Source of the DNA: Gnetum montanum | Taxonomy: Eukaryota > Streptophyta > Gnetopsida > Gnetales > Gnetaceae | Length of the DNA: 64,000 nt | Direction of reading: 5' to 3' | Assembly (NCBI GenBank): GCA_015680685.1 | Contig: MNCI01011946.1 | Span: 502,766-566,765 of the forward strand | Shown here: positions 22,600 to 34,984 of the stretch, in pieces | Numbering within the stretch: the first letter of the stretch is position 1 | Layout: each line of letters starts with the position of its first letter | Position numbers and translations under genes: made by a program | The notes under the pieces: generated by a model | What the model was told of the DNA's origin: nothing | Database searches by the model: none | The model's input: the letters and a program-made list of their open reading frames with translations, nothing else

Positions 22600-25502
22600 A
22601 AGGCAATGGAGAAGATCATACAATCTCAAGTGGTTGAGGCTCCTAAGGTTCTGAAGGATCTTCACTATCTTTGAGTACATGTAGTAGCTGAGGTAGCTAT
22701 AGCTATCTTATTGTAGTTACAATCTCTGATGGAAAGAAATAGGCATCTAGTAATGCCTTCATCTTCTCCTCCTTGCTCCAAGGATCATTTACAGTTCACA
22801 TGGCACCACCAATGTGGGTTGGAATGGGGGATATCCCACAAACATGGCATTATTAGGAACATATCCTTTACATTGACAAACTAGGTAGTTAACTATTTGC
22901 ATTTGATATTGAATGCCCTGCCTACGTTCTGCAGCTCCTGGTAGTCATTCATTCTTCTTGCTAGGTTCTTGATGGTAGATCTTTGATTAGTGTATTTGCC
23001 TTTGAGAACTTCAAGTTTAGTGTCTACCACTATAAAATTTTACTTGGTGTCTTTGTGATGCTTGAACTTAACCTCATACAACAAGTACAAGCTGGCCACC
23101 TATTTCTCAAGTTCTAATCAAGGCCTTCTAATAGTCAACATGGCCAAATTTGCATAACGAAGATTGCAAGCTTCATGTATTCCATCATCTCCTCAATTTG
23201 TAACTCCTTCATGCAAAATTATGCCTTGTTGTAGGCATCTATCCCATCAATGAAGGGTTGCCACAATTCTTTCCCTTGTTAGAGTTGCTGGAGGGCTTCA
23301 TTCACTTTTGCCTCCATTAACTGGATGTGTTTTTCATTCACTTCTTTTTGTGGACCGACCTACTTTCTATAATGATTTTTTACTCTCTCAAATTTAAGAG
23401 CCTTCAATTTCCATGCAGCTACCTCGATCGTAGTTTTCTAGCAAAGGGCATAAACCTCCTCCATGGAGAGATTTCTATTTTCTACTACTAATCTCCTTAG
23501 TTCTATGTATGCTGTGGTTAGTTGCTTCTATTGTTAATGGATGAAATTAGTTAATTTTTGCTTGTGCTCATCAACATTTCATAGGTGATAATTCTATGTG
23601 GTCAACTGTACGTTCTCTTGGTGAGTCTGATCCAAGGCCTTCTGAATTTTGTGCTATGTGGCTTGTACCAAGGATTGGTAGAACACCACCATCTCCATTG
23701 CACCCTCAACCCTTTTCAATTTAGCGTGAAGCTATTCAATAGCTTCATCTCTTGTTAATGATGGGTTGAGAAATGTAGGGTCAACAATTTGGGCTCTTAA
23801 TTCAACAACTTCAATAGCCAAGCGTTCATTGAACTTCTTGGTTGTTTTGAGCTAACTTCTTGGTTGTTTTAAGCTACCCCTCTAAGATGACGTTCTTGCC
23901 CCTTACCTCTAGCAACTTCAGTTGGGTTACAGTAATATTTTCTGGAAAGTCAAAGACATCTGGAAGCAATTGCCCGATTCCTACTAGTTGGTCCAACAAA
24001 TCTTCATGTTGTGCTACATTTATTTTGTTGCTTGTGGTCCTTATGAATGTTTACACATCTTTGAGTGTAATAATGCTTAATGTAGATGCTACAAGTGTGT
24101 TAAGTGTTTCAGTAATACAGTCAGCAACCACCTCTACTACTGTCTCCTACCCTTGGTGTTACATCACCAATACAGTTGCCCCCTCACCTTCCTCCAAGGG
24201 CACCAAGAAGGTCGCGATGTTTCCAAAGATTTCTGGGAGTGGTTTTTATTCTACAAAAGATACCATGACCTCCCTAGCACTAGGATTCAACATCACAAGA
24301 AAATGCATTCTTTGGGCCAAGAAAATGGATCCACCTCCACCCATCAAGCTAATCATCTAAGCCACCTCATTTAGGTGAATCATTGCTAGTTTGTACAAGG
24401 ATGGATCCCCAACACTCATGCCTACTCATTGCTCTTATTCACTCAAGAGTCATTCTCAGTATTTGCACAACCATTGGGCAATTGCAGTGATTTCTAGCAT
24501 AGTTGTTTGAATGGTAGGTGGAGGTGGTGGTTGCTACTCCTCTTCTTGGATAGTCATTGCAAACATCTTATCTTTCATCATTTCTACCCAATTGGCAACC
24601 AGAACATACCTAAAAACATCATTGGTGTAATGGAATATTCCTTTCCTCTAATAAATTTTCCTAATGAGGCATGGGAAAAGAAGTTCCTTTCTTAAATGTT
24701 CATTTTCTTTAAACTGCTACTCCATCTCTAAATAGATCAGCTACAGAAGGTTGACAGGGAATCTCCCACTCAGAGCGACACATGCTTAAGTAGAGAAGGT
24801 AGTGATTTTTCTTGGCTTCACTATGGGATTAAGGTGGAACATTGCAATCTTGTAGTGGATCCTCTCTACTAGTGTGAGCATTCCAAACTCCTTGTGATCG
24901 ATGTCATAGTACTGCTGAACCCCTTATTTCTTAATGTTGGGATCTACCAGCATTAGGATCTTAGCAAGACTTGCCCCTATTTCTAACAACCCAAGCACCA
25001 TAGCAATGACTTGAACTAAGTAGGACACTAAGATGTCCTTGATTTTTACCATTGATCTAGGTTGCTTGTTGTTCCAGAATAAGAATGTCTCTCCCATGTA
25101 CCACTCTCCAATGAAAGTGATGACTGGCCACATGGGAGAGGCCTTTAGCTGGTTCTACACTTCTTTTGGTGCTTGCTTCAGGAAAGGACCAAAGTTTAAC
25201 TCTTGTAACACTATTTTCTAGACCTTTCATGATCTGATTTGATTCAAGTAAGCTTCTGTCAAGGTCACCTCAAAATTTTCTTGTGGTGCTATTGCATCAT
25301 CCCGATGGGAGTGTTCTATTGCTACTGGTGGTTCTAGAATCTGTCAAATAGATTCCACCTTGGCCTCTTTCCTAAGAGGACCTATGGCATGGGTTGCCAA
25401 TAGTTCTTCTTGGGCCTATTCTTGGTCCCTTCTCATTCTAGGTCGTTTCTCCCTTAGTTGAGATGATCTTGCTTCCTACACGTGCTTTTCTTTTGGTGCC
25501 AT
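22600..25502 (-). pseudogene. Element B third ORF (envelope position): globular domain plus coiled coil
   Basis: Begins MAPKEKHV at 25502 directly after an AG. An N-terminal basic/polar stretch is followed by SPMWPVITFIGEWYMGETFL, then VSYLVQVIAMVLGL, HYKIAMFHLNPIVKPRKITTF, ACVALSGRFPVNLL and LLFPCLIRKIY. These resemble the 'putative plant transposon protein' domain of Athila-type elements (from memory). A long heptad-rich coiled coil follows, down to about 22600. Stops are frequent. Relatives: 29980-32924 (-) and 53027-55880 (+). I see no signal peptide or membrane span. Confidence 0.7.
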
Positions 25503-25804
25503 CTATGGTCACAACACATCCGTGGATTACTAGATATAATGTGTAACTTTAAGGTTTTAAATACCTTCTCTCGTTAGCTAGTTACACTTTGGATAAGGTT
25601 AGACCATGGTAGATTAATTATTTTATTAATTAATTAATTATTATTTATTGTAAATGTCATTGGAGCTTGTTGGAAAGGTTTAATTCTTGTAATTTGGTGT
25701 TTAAGAGTTGATTTCTTAGTTAAACATTTATGGGAGTTAGAAAAATGGTGAAACATTTTCTGCCAAAAATGGCACATTTGTGGCCCCCACAATCAAGAGC
25801 TTAC
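25503..25804 (-). other. Putative intron upstream of element B third ORF
   Basis: Minus strand: 5' splice site GAG/GTAAGC (GT at plus 25803-25804), 3' splice site ATAG immediately before ATG at 25502, length 302 bp. The homologous donor is present in element A (AAG/GTGAGC at 52745) and an AG precedes the ATG in element C (GCAG). Inferred from sequence only. Confidence 0.5.
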
Positions 25805-25951
25805 CTCTGGTAGCTATAGGGTCAAAGAATGAAGTGATTTGGATAAACGATTAGGAAGTTATAGGCTCTAGAAGGTTCTGGGCTCTGAAAATTTGAAAAA
25901 CTTCCTTAGCATTTTTGAGAAATTGTAAAAATTTCCAAATGGGGTCATGCA

Positions 25952-26045
25952 TATCTATACTATTTTTCCCCTACATCAATGGGACCCTATATACGGGGCC
26001 TCGTATACAGGTTTGCTCTGTCAACAGGTTCCCATATACAAAGCC
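25952..26045 (-). promoter_or_regulatory. Internal promoter candidate of element B
   Basis: On the minus strand a dyad-rich block (TTTGTATATGGG, TGTTGACAG, GTATACGAGGCCCCGTATA) is followed after about 25 bp by AATAGTATAGATA, aligned with AATAGTATAAATA of element A. It stands about 450 bp upstream of the third ORF and mimics the layout of the LTR U3 promoters. Confidence 0.5.
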
Positions 26046-27664
26046 CATAGGAAAAAATTTCAAAGTTGAATATCTTGAAAAATATAAGGAATTTTTTAAT
26101 GAATTTGGGGTCCATGAAATTCCAAAAGAGCCAAGAATATGATAAAATCATTGAAGAGGGTCTTTGAAAGCTCAAAAATTGAAAAATTCAATGGAGAATG
26201 TGTTTAATGAACAAAATATATAAAGGAGCACATGGTGTGATGTAGAAGATGGATGTACAAAAGATTCTAATTATAAGAATGCCTAAGGATAAGATGTTGA
26301 ATGAACCTCATCAAGAGAGATGCAAGCGAGTCCTCCCCATAGTAGGCACATGCCTTGTTTGCCCTTGCATAACCTCAACTTAAGGAGTCCATGGGCTCCA
26401 TAGGTGATTAATGGTCGATGGAAGTTAAGGATGAAAACCTAGAAGATTCTACCTAAGAATTCAAATACATTAGACCAAGACATGAAATCAAGAACATGGA
26501 TGTTAGAAATGAGATGAGTTATGGTTAGTAGAGATGGATGATGGAGAAGGTGGAATGGAATTCCAAATTGAGGTCATAAAAAGTCCCTTGTGGAATTTGT
26601 GTTTAAAATGACCTAAGAAGATTCATCCTTAGTCTAGACCAAAATCAACATCTTTCAATGACTTTACATTGCCACTCCAAGACCGATCCATCCCCTCAAG
26701 ACACAAGAGTGCTCCCATAAAACAACCATCATTCCATAAAAAGAAGAAAAGAGAAGTAGACAATTAGAAAGGACCTTAGTTAGAGGGGACCTTCAAGCAT
26801 GGGTAACATGTCTTTCTAGTCCCATAACTAATGCTTGTAGCCCATTTATTTGTCTAAGGGATGTGCTTTGAATTCCCATCATGTTCTTTTTTCTCTCTCT
26901 TTTTATTGTTTTTTTTATTTTTTTTCTTTTCTTTTCAAATGGGAACCACACCACAAAAAGACTTTAATTAACTTTCTGTTATCAGTCGAAACGATATGGT
27001 AACAAGTCCATGAAAACACCCAAGCACCCAAGTATGTAGAATAGTACAAAGAGTATTGAGTCTTCTTGAAGTCACACCTTGTACAAACCCTTTGAATCCT
27101 TCGCAATTTTAGAAACTACCAAGGTCACCAATTTATTAAAGGTTTATTCATGAAAGGGACCTCAAACTTCAAAAAAAAAACCATAGAGTTTGTAAATGGG
27201 TGGATGTTGTGAACTCACTACCTATTCCATGAAAAAGAAACCATGACTTAGCCATTGGTACAAAAATTAAAAAATAGAAACCAAACATTAGCAAACAAAA
27301 CATTAAGCACAAACCACCATTAGTAATAGCTACAACATCACCGTGTCATGTTGGCACAAAGCATGTTTATTAGCAAAAATTTGAAAATCACGCTAAAAAA
27401 AATAAAGTAAAATATATAAGAAGGTGTAAAATATTCAAGAAAGATTTAAATGGACAAATAATGGTGTAAAACAAAAAATGATGTGAAAATAGAAAAAATT
27501 TTGAAAATCAAAAAGTTGTAAAATAAATAACTTGCAAAATAAAATTTGTGGAAAACAAAAAATAGAAAAATTGAGGAGCCATATGGATGATTAGCATGGA
27601 TGGCCATCTCCCCCATGACTGAGTTGACATAAGGAGATCTGAAAAATTGAATGTAGTTGTCCAT
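25960..27664 (-). other. Element B spacer between integrase and third ORF
   Basis: Non-coding stretch with many stops, homologous to 50990-53026 (+) and 32925-34990 (-). It starts with a PPT-like CTCAGTCATGGGGGAGATGG (plus 27602-27622), continues with a T-rich tract (27440-27600) and a conserved GTGGTGTGGTTCCCA box near 26940-26960. It ends with the internal promoter block. The hydrophobic reading frame at 27446-27664 is probably a by-product of the T-rich tract. Confidence 0.6.
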
Positions 27665-28926
27665 CTATTGAGGTATTTGTTACACTGGCTTACTTAGGCT
27701 CATGAAAAAGCTTTACTTATTGGATCTTGACCAACTGCTTTTTATTTGGGCTCTTAGGTTTGTATATGGTCATGGCCTTAGAAGAAAATGTTTCATCAAA
27801 TATAGAAGGTCCCTCCCACAATGTTTGAAAATTTATTTTCTAGGGTACGTGTGTGGGGTTCTAGTAGAGAACCTTATCTCCCTATTAAAATTTTACTTTT
27901 TGAATTCTCAAGTCATGTTGTTGCTTGTTAAATGCCTTGTGTACTTCATTTGAAGATAAGGCCACTAATCAATTTTTTTCTAGCATGTTGAGGTTGATCA
28001 ATCTTTCTTTTTGTGCTAGGCTTAGGTCAAGATTTAGTTCACAGGCTGTTGAGAGTGTATAAAGCTTAAATTGAATTAGGAGGGTTGGAAGTTTTTCGTG
28101 CACCAACTTGTAGGGAAAGTAGCCAATAGGGAGTTTCCATGTTGAGCAATAGGCCCAAAGGGCATCGTTGAGTTTTGTGCCCTAGTCTCTCCTATATTTG
28201 CTTATAGTTTTTGTTAGAATCTTTGTAATCTCCCTATTAGTTACCTCTACTTGACCATTGGCTTGGGGGTAATAGGGTGTTGTTAATTTATGTTCAACCC
28301 ACAAGCGTTGCATGAGTTTTCAAAAAGTGGCACCTATAAAATGAGTTCTATCATCAAAAATCAGTGCACGTGGCATTGGAAATGTGTTTACAACATTTTG
28401 TTGTATGAATTGAGCAGCAGTGGATGATGTATAGTCAGTGATGGTTACTTCTTCTATCCATTTGGTGTAATAGTTAACTGCTATGATACTTTTCATTGGA
28501 CATGGGTGTGATGGTAACCATGAAGTCAATGCTCCATATGTTAAAGGGTTACAATGGTTGAATCCACTATTGAGGACCTTCCTTTCAAGCGGTCATCCCA
28601 CCATCATATTGATAGCGCTCGCAAGATTAGACAAACCAGTGGACATTCCTAAAGATTATAAGCCAATAGTATCTTGCCATTAGGATTTTTATGATCATGC
28701 ATCTCCCAGCATAGTGACCTTCACAAGGACCTTCATGAGCATCCTAGAGAATGTGTAATTGGTCTACATTAGGGACATACTAACGAACCAAGCCATTGGT
28801 GCACACCTTATAAAGGTGTTTATTGATTTCCATAAAGTACTTAGGCTAATGAAGAAATTGTTGTTTCTTCCTAAAGTCTAGATCTTGCAGCATCTCTTAA
28901 GTAAGAAGGTAAGTGAGGATGCCATC
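27665..28926 (-). pseudogene. Element B integrase, 3' part
   Basis: Read on the minus strand: a decayed zinc region, the core with SIIAVNYYTKWIEEVTITDY, RALIFDDRTHF (second Asp), LTTPYYPQANGQVEVTNREI (Glu) and ALWAYCSTWKLPIGYFPYKL, then the chromodomain-less C-terminal region. The first Asp lies in a frame-shifted part. It is separated from the rest of B by element C, whose CCATC duplication ends it at 28922-28926. Confidence 0.8.
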
Positions 28927-29827
28927 TGATGAGAGGCGAGGTACCCCTACGCCCAACCATGCAAATCATGGGTGTTCATAGGTGACTCGGTCGAATTCTG
29001 TATACTGTAAGCACTTTGCATATACCAAACCCTAACCAGCAAAACCTTGTGTTAGAACAGTCGTTGTCTTTCCAACCTCACTTGTGGTGTTCTAATGCGA
29101 TGGTTAAGTGAGATTGAGGCAAATGATTTTTATGGCTTTTCTCTTTATCTTCCAAAGTCTAATTCTTAAAATGAAATGTGAGGAATGGAATATTGCACTA
29201 TATAATTATCCTACTCTATCACTTAACTCTTCCTAGGATAAGCATCCGATCCCATCTTTCATGCACATCCTGAGCATCCCCTGACCACTACTGGGTTACT
29301 AGACATTAAGCGTCACTAGGTTGCCAAGTGTTGGGTTTCTGTTCGATATGGTCGTACTTATGGTTTTTACAAGATATAAAAGAGCGATGACGATTAACGT
29401 GATAACAATGAAAACTTAAGGAATTATTAAAGCATAGAAATATTAAACTATTAAATGCTCAAATGAATAAGTTCAATTGCTACAAGGAATGCTTGAAAAT
29501 CTTGTCTTTATTGCTGGTCATACCAATGGGCTCAGGTACATTAGTGCTCGAATAAAGAGCTAGACACCTTTCTCACACCTGCTGTGGACACTTGAAAAAT
29601 ATTCTAACTCTTGTGAAAACAAACTGCAAGAGCTTCACTACAACTGCCAAAAAGATACCTAAGTGTGATGGGAGCACACTTATTTATAGGCTAGAATAGA
29701 CGCTGCATAAACGAGGCCACATAGATGCATGGATAGATGCGTCAACTAGGCCGCGTCAATGTGGCTACGTATACGGGGCCTCGTATACACAAGCTGATCG
29801 ATGCATTAATTGATGAGCACTTCATCA
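28927..29827 (-). repeat. Element C 3' LTR
   Basis: 901 bp. The minus strand starts TGATGAAGTGCTCATCA, itself a dyad. U3 contains ATGCATCGATC, GTATACGAGGCCCCGTATAC and GATGCATC-type palindromes (29700-29815), then the TATAAATAAG complement near 29672. The low-coordinate end carries the conserved GGGGTACC(T)CG terminus. Confidence 0.9.
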
Positions 29828-29841
29828 TACCCCCATGACTG
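29828..29841 (-). promoter_or_regulatory. Element C 3' polypurine-tract-like site
   Basis: The minus strand reads CAGTCATGGGGGTA directly before the LTR, identical to element B. It is the expected plus-strand priming site by position. Confidence 0.6.
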
Positions 29842-29979
29842 AGTGAAAACTCATCCTTGAGTTTCATTACAATTTGGAAGGTATGAAGTTCTTATTACAA
29901 CACACATGATACAACACATCTACAAAGACACTAACTTTAGTGATGCACCAAGTGCCCGAGTGTACAGAGAAGAATGAAT

Positions 29980-32924
29980 TACAAAATGGTGGTGTTCAAA
30001 GATAAAATTGAACACCTCGATGATCCTGGATTCTTTGTTGTGCTGAAAGATGCAAAAATTGCTAGAGAAGCTCGCACCGTCCTTGGTGGCGGTGGTTTTG
30101 ACGAACCTTCACCAGCCTCTGGCACATGTGAGGGCGATGGCGTGGATGATGGTTTTCCCATAGAACCTGAAACTTCCAGAGGCAACTGAAAAGCCTCCAA
30201 GAGAGCCCTCATTTTCTCTTCCTTGCTTCTGGGATCATTCATTATCCAAGCAGCTTCACCAATGTGTGCCAAGACTAGAACCTCCCAAGGGCATGGAAGT
30301 GTAGGAAAGAGTTCTTTCAGATTAACAAACTAAGCTGTGAACTATTTTCGTTTGATGTTGAACGCTCGAATTGATGTCTACAGCTGCTGGTAGTCATTCA
30401 TTCGTCAGGCCAAGTTCTCAACAACCACACGTTGCCCTTTAAAACACGTGTGGAGAACCTCAAGTTCTACATTTACTATTTCTAATTTTTGTTTTGTCGC
30501 TTTATGCCCTTGGAACTCACCCTCGTATAAAGAATACGAGGTGGCTACTTGCTTTTCTAGGTCAGACTGTGGCCTTCCAACTATTAGCATAGCCAAGTTT
30601 GCATAGTGAAGGTTGACCAACTCCATGTGCTTTGTCATTTCTTCAACCTGTAGTTCCTTAAGGCGAATCTCAACCTGGTTGTAGGTGTTCAATCCATCAA
30701 AGATGGGTTGCCATACCTTGCCTCCTTCTTGGAGCTGTTGGAGCACTTGGTTCAGTTTGGCCTTTACAACTTGAATCTACTTTTCATTTACTTCCTTCTA
30801 CAATCCCACTTGGTCCCTGTAATGATTTTTAACTTTTTCAAACTTAAGAACTTTATTTTTCCAAGCAGTGATCTCAATAGCTGATTTTTATCGCAAGGCT
30901 CGAACCTCCTTCATAGACAGATTTTGATTTTTTGCAGCCAATCTCCTTACATCAGCATTCACCTGGCTAGCTCTTCCTGCTATTGGTGGATAAAGTTTTT
31001 CATGTCTTGATTTTCAACACCAACATTGCATAGGCGATGAGCCTCTATGGTCAACCTGACATTCTCCTGGCAAACCTTTGCCAAGTCCTTATTTAAGTGA
31101 TATGCATGAGCATCTGTTAAGGACTTATTAAAGATCATCAACTCTTGCTCATCCTCAGCCGTCTGGAGTTTGGCTTGAAGCTGTTGAAAAGCTTCATCTC
31201 TGGTGAGTTCACAGTTGAGGAGAGCTGGATCAGCAAGTTGGGCCCTTAATTGGGCAACTGTCGTCGCCAAGCATTGATAATTTACTTGAGCTACTTCGAG
31301 TTGCCCCTCCAAGATGAGGCTCTTGCCCCTTGCTAAGAGCAAATCCAACTGGGTTGCAGTGATGTTATTTGGAAGATCAAAGACATTTGGAAGCAGTTGC
31401 CTAGTTCCCACTAGTCAGTCCAATAGTTCTTCATGTTGGGCTCCATCGATCCTGCTACATGAAGTCCCTGCAAATGCCTGTATATCTTCAAGTCCATGTA
31501 CATCCAGCACAGGTGTCGCTGGTGCATTAAGGGCCATAGCAATTGTGTCAGCAACCACTTTAGCCATAATTTCTTATCCCTAGTGCTACATCACCAGGAC
31601 AATCGCCTCCTCTCCATCCTCCAAGTGTATTGAAAAAGCAGTGATATTTCTTGAAATTCTAGGAAATGACTATTGGGTGGAGATCGTTACTTCTCAGACA
31701 CTAGGATTAGTTCTTGCAGGTACTTGTGTCTGGGCGACAGAGAACATCGACCCTGCTCCCTCTAGCAAACTCACTGATCAAGCCACTTGCTCCAAATGGC
31801 TCATCATAGGGTGATATACTAAAGGGTATTCTCCTCCACCGGTCCTACAGATTGCTCTTGTTGACTCAAGAGCAATTATTGGATTTTGCGTATGTGTTTT
31901 GTGATTATCTATGAGCCCGACCTTGTTGTTTGCGTAGGCGGTGAAGGTGGTTGCTACTCTTCCTCAAGTCATGTGGTGGCCAAAGTCTTATCCTTCATCA
32001 TCTCCCACCATGAGGTAATTGGCTCATGTCGAAGTGTGTCATTGGTGTATCATGTTATCCCTGCTCGTTTGCATAATTTTCTGATTAAGTAGGGAAAGGG
32101 TAGAGCCCACCTTCCACGTTTGCTTTCAGCAAACCTTTTCTCAATCTCCAAAAACAACAACTGTGGAATGCTGATTGGGAACTTTCCGCTTAGAGCGACA
32201 CATGCATGAGCAGAGAAGGCCATGATCTTGCTAGGTCTTACCATTGGATTCAAGTGGTAAGACACAATTTTTGAGTATACCCTCTCTACAGTGGTTAAAG
32301 TGCCAAACTCCTTACGATCTACCCCATAACATTGCTTGATCCACTCCCATTTTACCTTAGGGCTTGCTTGCTTAGGGATCTCTGCCACATCAGCTCCGAT
32401 CTCTGGCAATCCCAGAGCTTGTGCGATCACTTTCGCAGAGTAAGAGACATAAATGTCCTTGATTCTTACTCTGGATCCTGGTTATCAATTTTTCCAGAAG
32501 AGATAAGTCTCTCCTAAATACCATTCACCACTAGATGTGATGATTGGCCACATAGGAGAGTTTTGCAATTGGATATTCACATCTTCTGGTGCATTCTCTA
32601 GAAATGGTTTGAAGTTCAACTCTTGTAGGACCATTCGTTGCACCTCCCTTGACCTAATAGCGTCAAGACATGCCTAGGTCAGGGTGACCTCAAGATGTGT
32701 CGCTATCACTGGAGTCTCATCCCCTTGCAATTATTCACTAGGGATCTCCTCTTCAGAAATCTGATGAACAAATTCCACATCAGTCCTTAACAAAGGAGGC
32801 CAGTTGCATGGGAGCCCTTCGCGTGCTCTGGGTGCCACACACCTTGTCCTCTTCCTATTCTTGGTTGCTTGTCCCTTTGTTGTGATGGTCCTTCTCCCCT
32901 TGGATGCCTTGGTTTCAATGCCAT
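29980..32924 (-). pseudogene. Element C third ORF (envelope position): globular domain plus coiled coil
   Basis: Start MALKPRHPRGEGPSQQ at 32924, directly after GCAG. One frameshift occurs near 32860. Globular part: MWPIITSSGEWYLGETYLF, IYVSYSAKVIAQALGLPEIG, the KIVSYHLNPMVRPSKIMAF stretch, ACVALSGKFPISIPQLLFLE and LPFPYLIRKLCKRAGI (open 32050-32430). Coiled coil: open stretches 30980-31411 and 30405-30746, rich in Gln/Glu/Leu heptads. The tail is Pro/Ser-rich (GEGSSKPPPPRT). It is the best preserved of three copies. The globular part resembles the plant-transposon domain of Athila-type proteins. Not envelope-like: no signal peptide or membrane span seen. Confidence 0.75.
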
Positions 32925-34984
32925 CTGCAATCAAACATAACCATTAATTAAATTCTACACAAGTTGCTCAAAATGGCCCTCATACACCTTCTCAGTTTGA
33001 CTAAGTTATGGTGCTGGCATGTGCATCCCATTAAATTTTCCGAAGTATTAGCTGATGTTTTAGAAACAAAAATAATGATGCATGAGTTGTAGGTTAAACT
33101 ATTGTTTTTTTTCTCCTAAGATGTGTTAAGTCTTTAATAATTGTAATTTTAATTAATTAATTTTTCNATGAAAAATCTCCCCTCCATTTATGTGCGAAGT
33201 GGCCAAAAATTCGAATCGCAACGGGGGTATATATAGAGTTTTTTTGCTACATCGACAGGGCCGCATATATGCAGCCATGTATATGCAAGGGGCTGTGTAT
33301 ATGAGGCCTAGTTAATGCAGGGGTGTTACGAGCATTGGCCAGCGTTGACCAAATAATAAAAAGCTTAAAAAATTGAATTAAAACACCAAATTGGGGCAAT
33401 TGAAGAGCTTGAGAGACCGAGAATTCGACTGACAGAAAGAGGAAGGTAAGTGGGACGAGAAAAAGAGTCAAAGGTAGGAGAATGTTGTGAGAAAGAACTC
33501 TACGGAGAATAATTCGACCGATGGGAAGTGCAAAAACAATCAACCAACAATATCAAGAGGATGGGAGACTAACAAACGGAACTAGGGATATGCAAGTGGG
33601 TCCTCCCCATAGCAGGCAGTAGCCTTAGTAGCCCTTTCATATCATCAACACCAGAGTCTATGGGCCCCAGAGTTAAGGAATGGTGATCGCAAGTTAATTC
33701 TCTCATCCACGAGAACTTGCTGAAGCATTAGAAGTTCACGAAAATCATGACAAACCAGCAAAACATAAGACGGGTAGTGAGGTGAGTCATGGAGAGAAAT
33801 AGGTGAAGAGAGAGGAGTGGAAATTGGAATTTCGGTTATCAGTCACATGAAACCTCATGTGAAGTTATGATTAAGTGACCTGATAGGACCTTTCCCGAGT
33901 TCAAACCCAAAACCAACCACATACAGTGACATTGCAGCAACATGTGAAGACTCGTCCACCCCCAAGAGTACAAGAATGCACCCACAGAGAACCACCACTC
34001 CAACATGCATGAGAGGAAGGAAGTGAAATAGGACTAAGTTAGAGGGGACAAAGCGAGTCCCATAACTAGTGCTTGTGGCCCATGAGAGGTGGTTTAAGGA
34101 GTGTGCTTTGAATTCCCACATAGTTATTATTATTTTTTTTTTTTTTATTTTGTGGGAACCACACCATGCAAAGACCCATGCTGGTTTGCATGCATTTGAC
34201 CAAGGGATGTGCTTTGAATACTCTTTTTTTTTATGTTTTTGTGATGAGGACCACACCATGTAAGGTCAAATTGCCAAGGAGCTTCCTTGTATAAAAGAAC
34301 TTGGAGTGGTAAGAAATCTGTGAGGATACTTTCACAAACCAAGGAATAGAAAAGTATGACAAATGTTGCATTCCCCTTGAAGTCACACCTGATTCAAACC
34401 ATTGGGTCATCCCCAAGTCTAGGAACTACACAAGTCACACATTAATTAAAATGTTTTTAAGTAAAGGGGTTTGCATGTTTCCAAAGGGCAGAAAACATGG
34501 TGTGGATGAATGGGTGGATGACGTGGACTCATTGCCAGTTTTATGAGATGAAAGTAGATGTAAATTCCAAAAACAACAATGCGAGGGCGGGAGTGAGATA
34601 GAATAGGTGGATCATTTCATGTGACCCATCACAACGAAAACCAACCACATCACACATCTGATGACAATAAGACAATTTATTAGTAACCAATTGGAAATTA
34701 AACACACACACACAAATATAAATAAGAAAACAAAGAAATAGAAAAGTAATTAAAGAAAGAAAAATTGAGTAAGAATTGGCAAACATAGGAACGATGTTGG
34801 AAAACAAAAAAGAGTAAAACAAAAAAAGTTCCAAAAATGGTGAGGAGCTTAGTAGAGTGGATTTGCATGGCAAACAATCTCACCCATAACTAGGTTGGGA
34901 GGAGGAAACCTGAAAAATGGAACGAGGTTGTCCCTATGATGATAAGGTAGTAGCACTGGTTTGATGGAGTTCACAAAAAGGTAT
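32925..34984 (-). other. Element C spacer with internal promoter; contains scaffold N
   Basis: Homologous to the spacers of A and B. On the minus strand: a degraded PPT-like CTAGTTATGGGTGAGAT (plus 34877-34893), a T-rich tract, two copies of the ATGGTGTGG(T)TC-type box about 100 bp apart (34103-34165 and 34209-34260), then the promoter block. The interval from TATA to ATG is about 130 bp shorter than in A, and the single N at 33167 lies in it, so sequence may be missing there. Confidence 0.6.
33228..33325 (-). promoter_or_regulatory. Internal promoter candidate of element C
   Basis: On the minus strand, dyads such as TGCATATACATGG, GCTGCATATATGCGGC and CTGTCGATGTAGC are followed by CTATATATACC (TATATATA at plus 33228-33235). 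The block stands about 300 bp upstream of the third ORF, in the same relative place as the blocks of A and B. Confidence 0.5.

Noticed and set aside
23860-24360. Plus-strand open frame of 166 codons in element B
   Set aside because: Antisense to the third ORF of element B; homologous plus-strand frame in C (31314-31583) does not keep the same ends.
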